From Apostichopus japonicus (taxonomy: Eukaryota; Echinodermata; Holothuroidea; Aspidochirotida; Stichopodidae), in NCBI RefSeq assembly GCF_037975245.1, contig NC_092577.1, positions 635,001 through 699,000 of the forward strand: DNA of 64,000 nt, written 5' to 3'. Positions 60,216 through 64,000 of the stretch are shown in pieces. Position 1 is the first letter of the stretch; every line of letters begins with the position of its first letter. Below the pieces are notes generated by a model. It worked only from the letters and a program-made list of their open reading frames with translations, was not told the origin of the DNA and made no database searches. The translations under genes were made by a program, and so were the position numbers.

Positions 60216-61564
60216 TGCATTGTCAGATCATTTAAACTGTCACCCTCTTCCTTACTTTACTTCTAAAAGTAGCACTGTCGACCAGGGGGGTAGGAGCCGG
60301 GCACCAGGGGCACGTGCCCACCCCCACTTTTTTTCCAAAATAGCAAATGTGCCCTACTGGTAAAGAAAATGTGCCCCTTTGATGAAAACCTGTCTTTTGG
60401 ATATCTTAAGCGTTTGTTCATTTTAATATTTTATCTTAATTATTTATTTTTAGACTGCACATGCTATTTTTAAAATGGCATCCCATATCTTTCTGTAGCA
60501 CGGTTAACAATAAACAATCTCAATAAATAAAAAATCAATGTTGCAGCCCACCATTATAGTATTGATAGCATACTAACACATGATATATATTTAAGTGATA
60601 TGGCCGGTGTGTATCGGTTTATAGCATAACGAGTGGTGGTTGTGGAATGAGAAAGTGCCACTCTGATGTTGTGCCCCCCCCACTTTTTGGAAACTTTCCC
60701 ACCACGATTCCATTGGTGACGTCGGGGAAACCCCCGCGTTTGTCATACCATACGTGGTTATTTTTTTCAGGTTAAGATCAAGTCAGAAGTTGCAAAGTGT
60801 CTTTCGTTACTTGAGGAACTACTTATTTACGTTTTATTCACGAGTGTACCACACCAATCAAATAAAACTCCATTCAAACTTCAGAGGAGTAGGAGGAGAG
60901 TAGGAGAGCATAGGAGAAGGGGTGGAGGGGGAGCAGGAACAAGGGGAGGGGTGAAGGAGGGGAAAGAGGGAGCAGAATTGTTGGGGTATTTCCTAAAATT
61001 ACTGTAATTCTTGTCAACTTTAAGGCCACTGGCACGCTTTTTGTGTTCTTTCGTTACGCGTTATTGAACTTTTTTCACATATTCATCAAGAGCGGATTTC
61101 CCACACAGATTTCGTGGTACCTATAGAAGCCTAGTGGAATTAAAGTGATTATGTTAGCCAAACAATGTGCTTAGTTCATCAAAATATGAAACCCAACTTC
61201 TGAACAAGCGAGGATCTGTTTCCGTTAATTGCTGTGACAATGAAATGAATTTAAAGGTTAATATTCTATATAACTGTAAATCCCGTCAATCTCCATGACT
61301 TGTGGTGGGTCCTTTGTATTTAGATGCAACTAAAACTTTTAAGGAAATAATACAAGGAAACATAAATATATACTGTTAAATTAATTTAAAGAAAACCTGT
61401 CATGTAAAATCCCCCCGTGACATTTTAATAGGAACCAAGAAATAAAGTCGTGTTGATTAGTCCTTTATTAATTCACACAAGGCGAATATCTCTGTTCGTC
61501 TTTTCTCGACTGATTAAACTTCAATTACCCACTGAATACACCTTTTTCGGGGTACCTTAATGTA
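60216..61564. other. Intergenic DNA of unit D
   Basis: Same content as 53631-54979. I see no gene. Confidence 0.5.
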
Positions 61565-61836
61565 ACTCTTAGGAAACAGATGCAGTATCTTGCTACTTGA
61601 GTGGGACAGCGATTCTGGAAACCGCCCATTAATTGAGTTTCTATTATATTTTGGCGATCATACCGAATGAGGATAATTAATGAAATGTTTCACAAACACT
61701 TTTTTTCAACTTTACTAATATGTTTTAGCAAAAGAGACAATGTACCATAAATCATTGTGCCATATTCAATTAAATCAAGTAGTTGAAGCTCTCCAACAAC
61801 TTGCAAGAAACATATTCCCTTCAAAAGTGTGTTAGT

Positions 61837-62990
61837 CTAAAGCGAAGAAATCTTGTTTATTTCTGCCATTAAATCACAATGATGTACATTTGTTAATACA
61901 TAGTTATAGCAATGAGGCAGCGGGACCAGAAGTGCGATACTTTTCGAGTCTGGTCCCCAGCAAAGTAAAACGAGAAAATACAATGTTATATAGAGAAAAG
62001 AAAATACCAAGAAAACACAAAGCAAAAGGACACACAAAGGGGTTTAACAGAACTGGGAATGGAAACATTAATACAAAGCTCATAACAAGGCAGAACTATA
62101 CGAAAAAAGAGTCATTGTTTAGATAATGTTTAAGATGTCGTTTATAAGATCAAATTTATTTGCTATTTCTAATGTTTTCACTTAGAGAATTTCAGAGGGC
62201 GACACCAGACCATCTAACCTGAGAATGATAAAGAATGATAGGTGTTTGTAACATATTATAAGAACGAGTGTTGTATGAATGAAATATATATCATTATTAT
62301 CATAAAAAAAGTATGAAAAACATCTGGGAGTAACCCATTATAAAACTTAAAGAGAAAAAAAATCATATTTATATTTATAGAGCTCATTTAGGGTAAGCAA
62401 GTTAAAGTTTTTGAAAAGGGTGCAGAATGTGAGATAAAAGAATAGTTTAAACCTGTTAATTGTACTACTTACATATGCAACATGTTTGCTGATGATAGAA
62501 ACATGTTTTGTTTTCACTTTAGTTTTAAATCAATATACAATCCTAGAAATTTAGCATAATCGGAAGAGTTCATATACACTCCATCACTAACTACTGAGAC
62601 TTTTGATTAGTCACAAAAACTGTTGTTAAACACTATTAATGTTGTTTTACCTATAGTAAGTGACAATCGCTTCGATTTTAGCCGGTCATAAAATTTGAGG
62701 AATTCGTTACTGATATTTTGAAGAGCATTCTCTAAAGTTTGTGTTGGATAAAAAGAGTAGTGGCATCAGCAAACATAATAAAGGAAACTTTATGCAAAGA
62801 CGTGTAAATATCATTTATATACATAATAAAAAGGAGTGGTCCTAAAATGGATCCTTTTGGAAAGCCAATATTGCAAAAAATACGTGAAGAGCTTGCACCA
62901 TTATACGACACAAACTGAAAACGAAGCTTAAACAACTCTGGAACCAGGTTCAAGAAATTGTTTCGTCCGACAACTCAAGAAAAATGATAA
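61837..62990 (-). pseudogene. Decayed LINE, unit E (B-type, no SINE)
   Basis: The RT palm at 62953-62732 reads FVSYNGASSSRIFCNIGFPK, GSILGPLLFIMYINDI and FADATTLF. Here the GFPQG motif has become GFPKG and the second Asp of the FADD box is Ala. It is inactive, and closer to unit B than to C/D. Confidence 0.8.
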
Positions 62991-63224
62991 TTTCCATTCT
63001 ATTCACCAAACCTTTTCCAAGAGTGACCTCTCTACATCTGGTCAAAATGGTGCAAAGTAGAGTAACCATGGCAACGGATATGTCATTTCATTTTAATTAG
63101 TTCAAACGTCTTGTGTTGATCATCGCGTTCAAAACTCAAGTAGGAGACTGCAATCTCTTGTCCGGAACAACAGAGGGCGAGAATGAATATTGAATACTTA
63201 TTGAAGAGGCATTGAGGAAGAGGG

Positions 63225-63362
63225 GAACGCAGGGAAGGAGCAAGGAAGGTGTAATGGAGATGTAGGGAAGACGCAGGGAAGGAGCAGGGAAGGAGCAAGG
63301 AAGGAGCAGGGGAGGTGTTATGGAGATGCAGGGAAGGTGCAGGGAAGGTGCAGGGAAGACGT
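63225..63362. repeat. 11-12-bp minisatellite, unit E
   Basis: Units 'gcagggaagga' and 'gcagggaaggt' repeat with an arrangement different from units B, C and D. The minus frames rich in SLHLPCI are translated repeat. Confidence 0.75.
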
Positions 63363-64000
63363 ATGAGGTGGATTCCGGTTGTAGTAGGGAAGGGACTGGG
63401 GTGAGATAGCTATACTGGTCCTTATTAGGGGTCACATATACGTTTTTTTTATATTATTTATAAACTTAACTAATTCCTCCCCCAACCAACCCACTCTTCT
63501 TCCCGGCAAATACTTCACTAACACAAAAGACGATTATCAAGAAAAAGTAATCCTTTTATTTCATTTTGATTGTTTTATATTAATAAACAAATACTATATT
63601 GACATTACATGATACAACATGTGGTTATAAAAGTGATATTTGAATCGAGAATATTCACGTCAGTGAGCATTTACTAAAGAATCTGAATAATAAAATAAAA
63701 TATAGGAGCTTTCTCAGACATTTCACTCACTCACATTGTTAACATTAGATTAGAGATAAAAAAGATCTAATAAATTAATTCACTTCGCTGAAATATATAC
63801 CAACAATACATTTCTATTGGATCACTAACAATGTAAATAAAATAAATAATTGATGAAATAATGATAACATCTTAAATAATGTACACTTTTTTCCTTGCTA
63901 CACTTTCACTATCCTGTTGTAAAATAACGTCACGTGAACAGCCACATTTAATATTTGCAAGGAAGTCATCATCAAGCTTATAGTTATTGTAAACAGCTTT

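Larger units (their letters stand above)
54980..61564. repeat. ~6.59-kb tandem duplication, unit D
   Basis: It is a near-identical copy of 48389-54979, including introns, LINE relic, SINE and promoter modules. Identity extends about 585 bases further into the next unit (to 62150), as expected when the duplication arose by exchange between homologous units. Confidence 0.88.
61565..64000. repeat. Unit E, mosaic and cut by the window edge
   Basis: 61565-62150 is C/D-type. From 62151 ('caaatttatttgctatttc', 'gagaatgataaagaatgata') it follows unit B instead and lacks the SINE. By spacing, the last exon of a fifth EF-hand gene would lie near 64.47 kb, beyond this window, so none of its coding sequence is seen here. 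Confidence 0.8.

Noticed and set aside
1-64000. Retrovirus-like, Polinton-like or other capsid-bearing elements
   Set aside because: No long terminal direct repeats, integrase, protease or capsid-type frames were recognised; all reverse-transcriptase pieces have non-LTR (LINE) motifs.

Overview
This is eukaryotic, intron-bearing, repeat-rich DNA. There are no operons, ribosome binding sites or dense open frames. It holds a few short split genes with GT-AG introns, TATA boxes and AATAAA signals, set among decayed LINEs, SINE-like and hAT-like short elements, foldback elements and many mini- and microsatellites. A marine invertebrate is the best guess and an echinoderm is plausible, but this is inferred from repeat style only; no diagnostic gene is present.

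Layout. 1-12 kb is repeat territory: three hAT-like MITEs (1860-2623, 7152-7441, 9469-9766), two of them with perfect 8-bp target duplications, and a 35-bp satellite (4344-5820) lying between two copies of a ~1.05-kb direct repeat. 12-16 kb may hold one small two-coding-exon gene of unknown function (+ strand). 18.8-21.6 kb has a tRNA-like sequence, a perfect ~176-bp palindrome and a 1461-bp foldback-type element whose empty site survives next door. 23-31 kb is gene-free apart from tandem repeats and a LINE reverse-transcriptase scrap.

The main content is a minus-strand tandem family of small secreted EF-hand protein genes between 31.6 kb and the right edge: copy A (31629-34324, diverged, 150 aa), B (44648-46317), C (51296-52916) and D (57881-59501), each of the last three 157 aa. 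All four share three exons: exon 1 encodes a signal peptide and a short propeptide-like stretch ending in a KSKR furin-type site, exon 2 a canonical EF-hand loop, and exons 2 and 3 together a second loop. B, C and D sit in ~6.6-kb repeat units that also carry a decayed LINE (RT with FADD box), an 11-12-bp minisatellite and an upstream region in which a ~213-bp module with a TATA box and a CRE-like TTACGTCA is present three times. Units C and D are nearly identical. A fourth unit starts at ~61.6 kb; it is C/D-type for ~0.6 kb, turns B-like at ~62.15 kb, and runs off the window before its gene.

The genes would presumably give several dose-related copies of one secreted calcium-binding peptide under shared regulation; tissue and partner cannot be read from the sequence. 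No intact transposon-encoded protein, no CRISPR array and no microbial system is present. I worked by eye, so repeat edges are good to a few bases at best and identity is judged from inspection.
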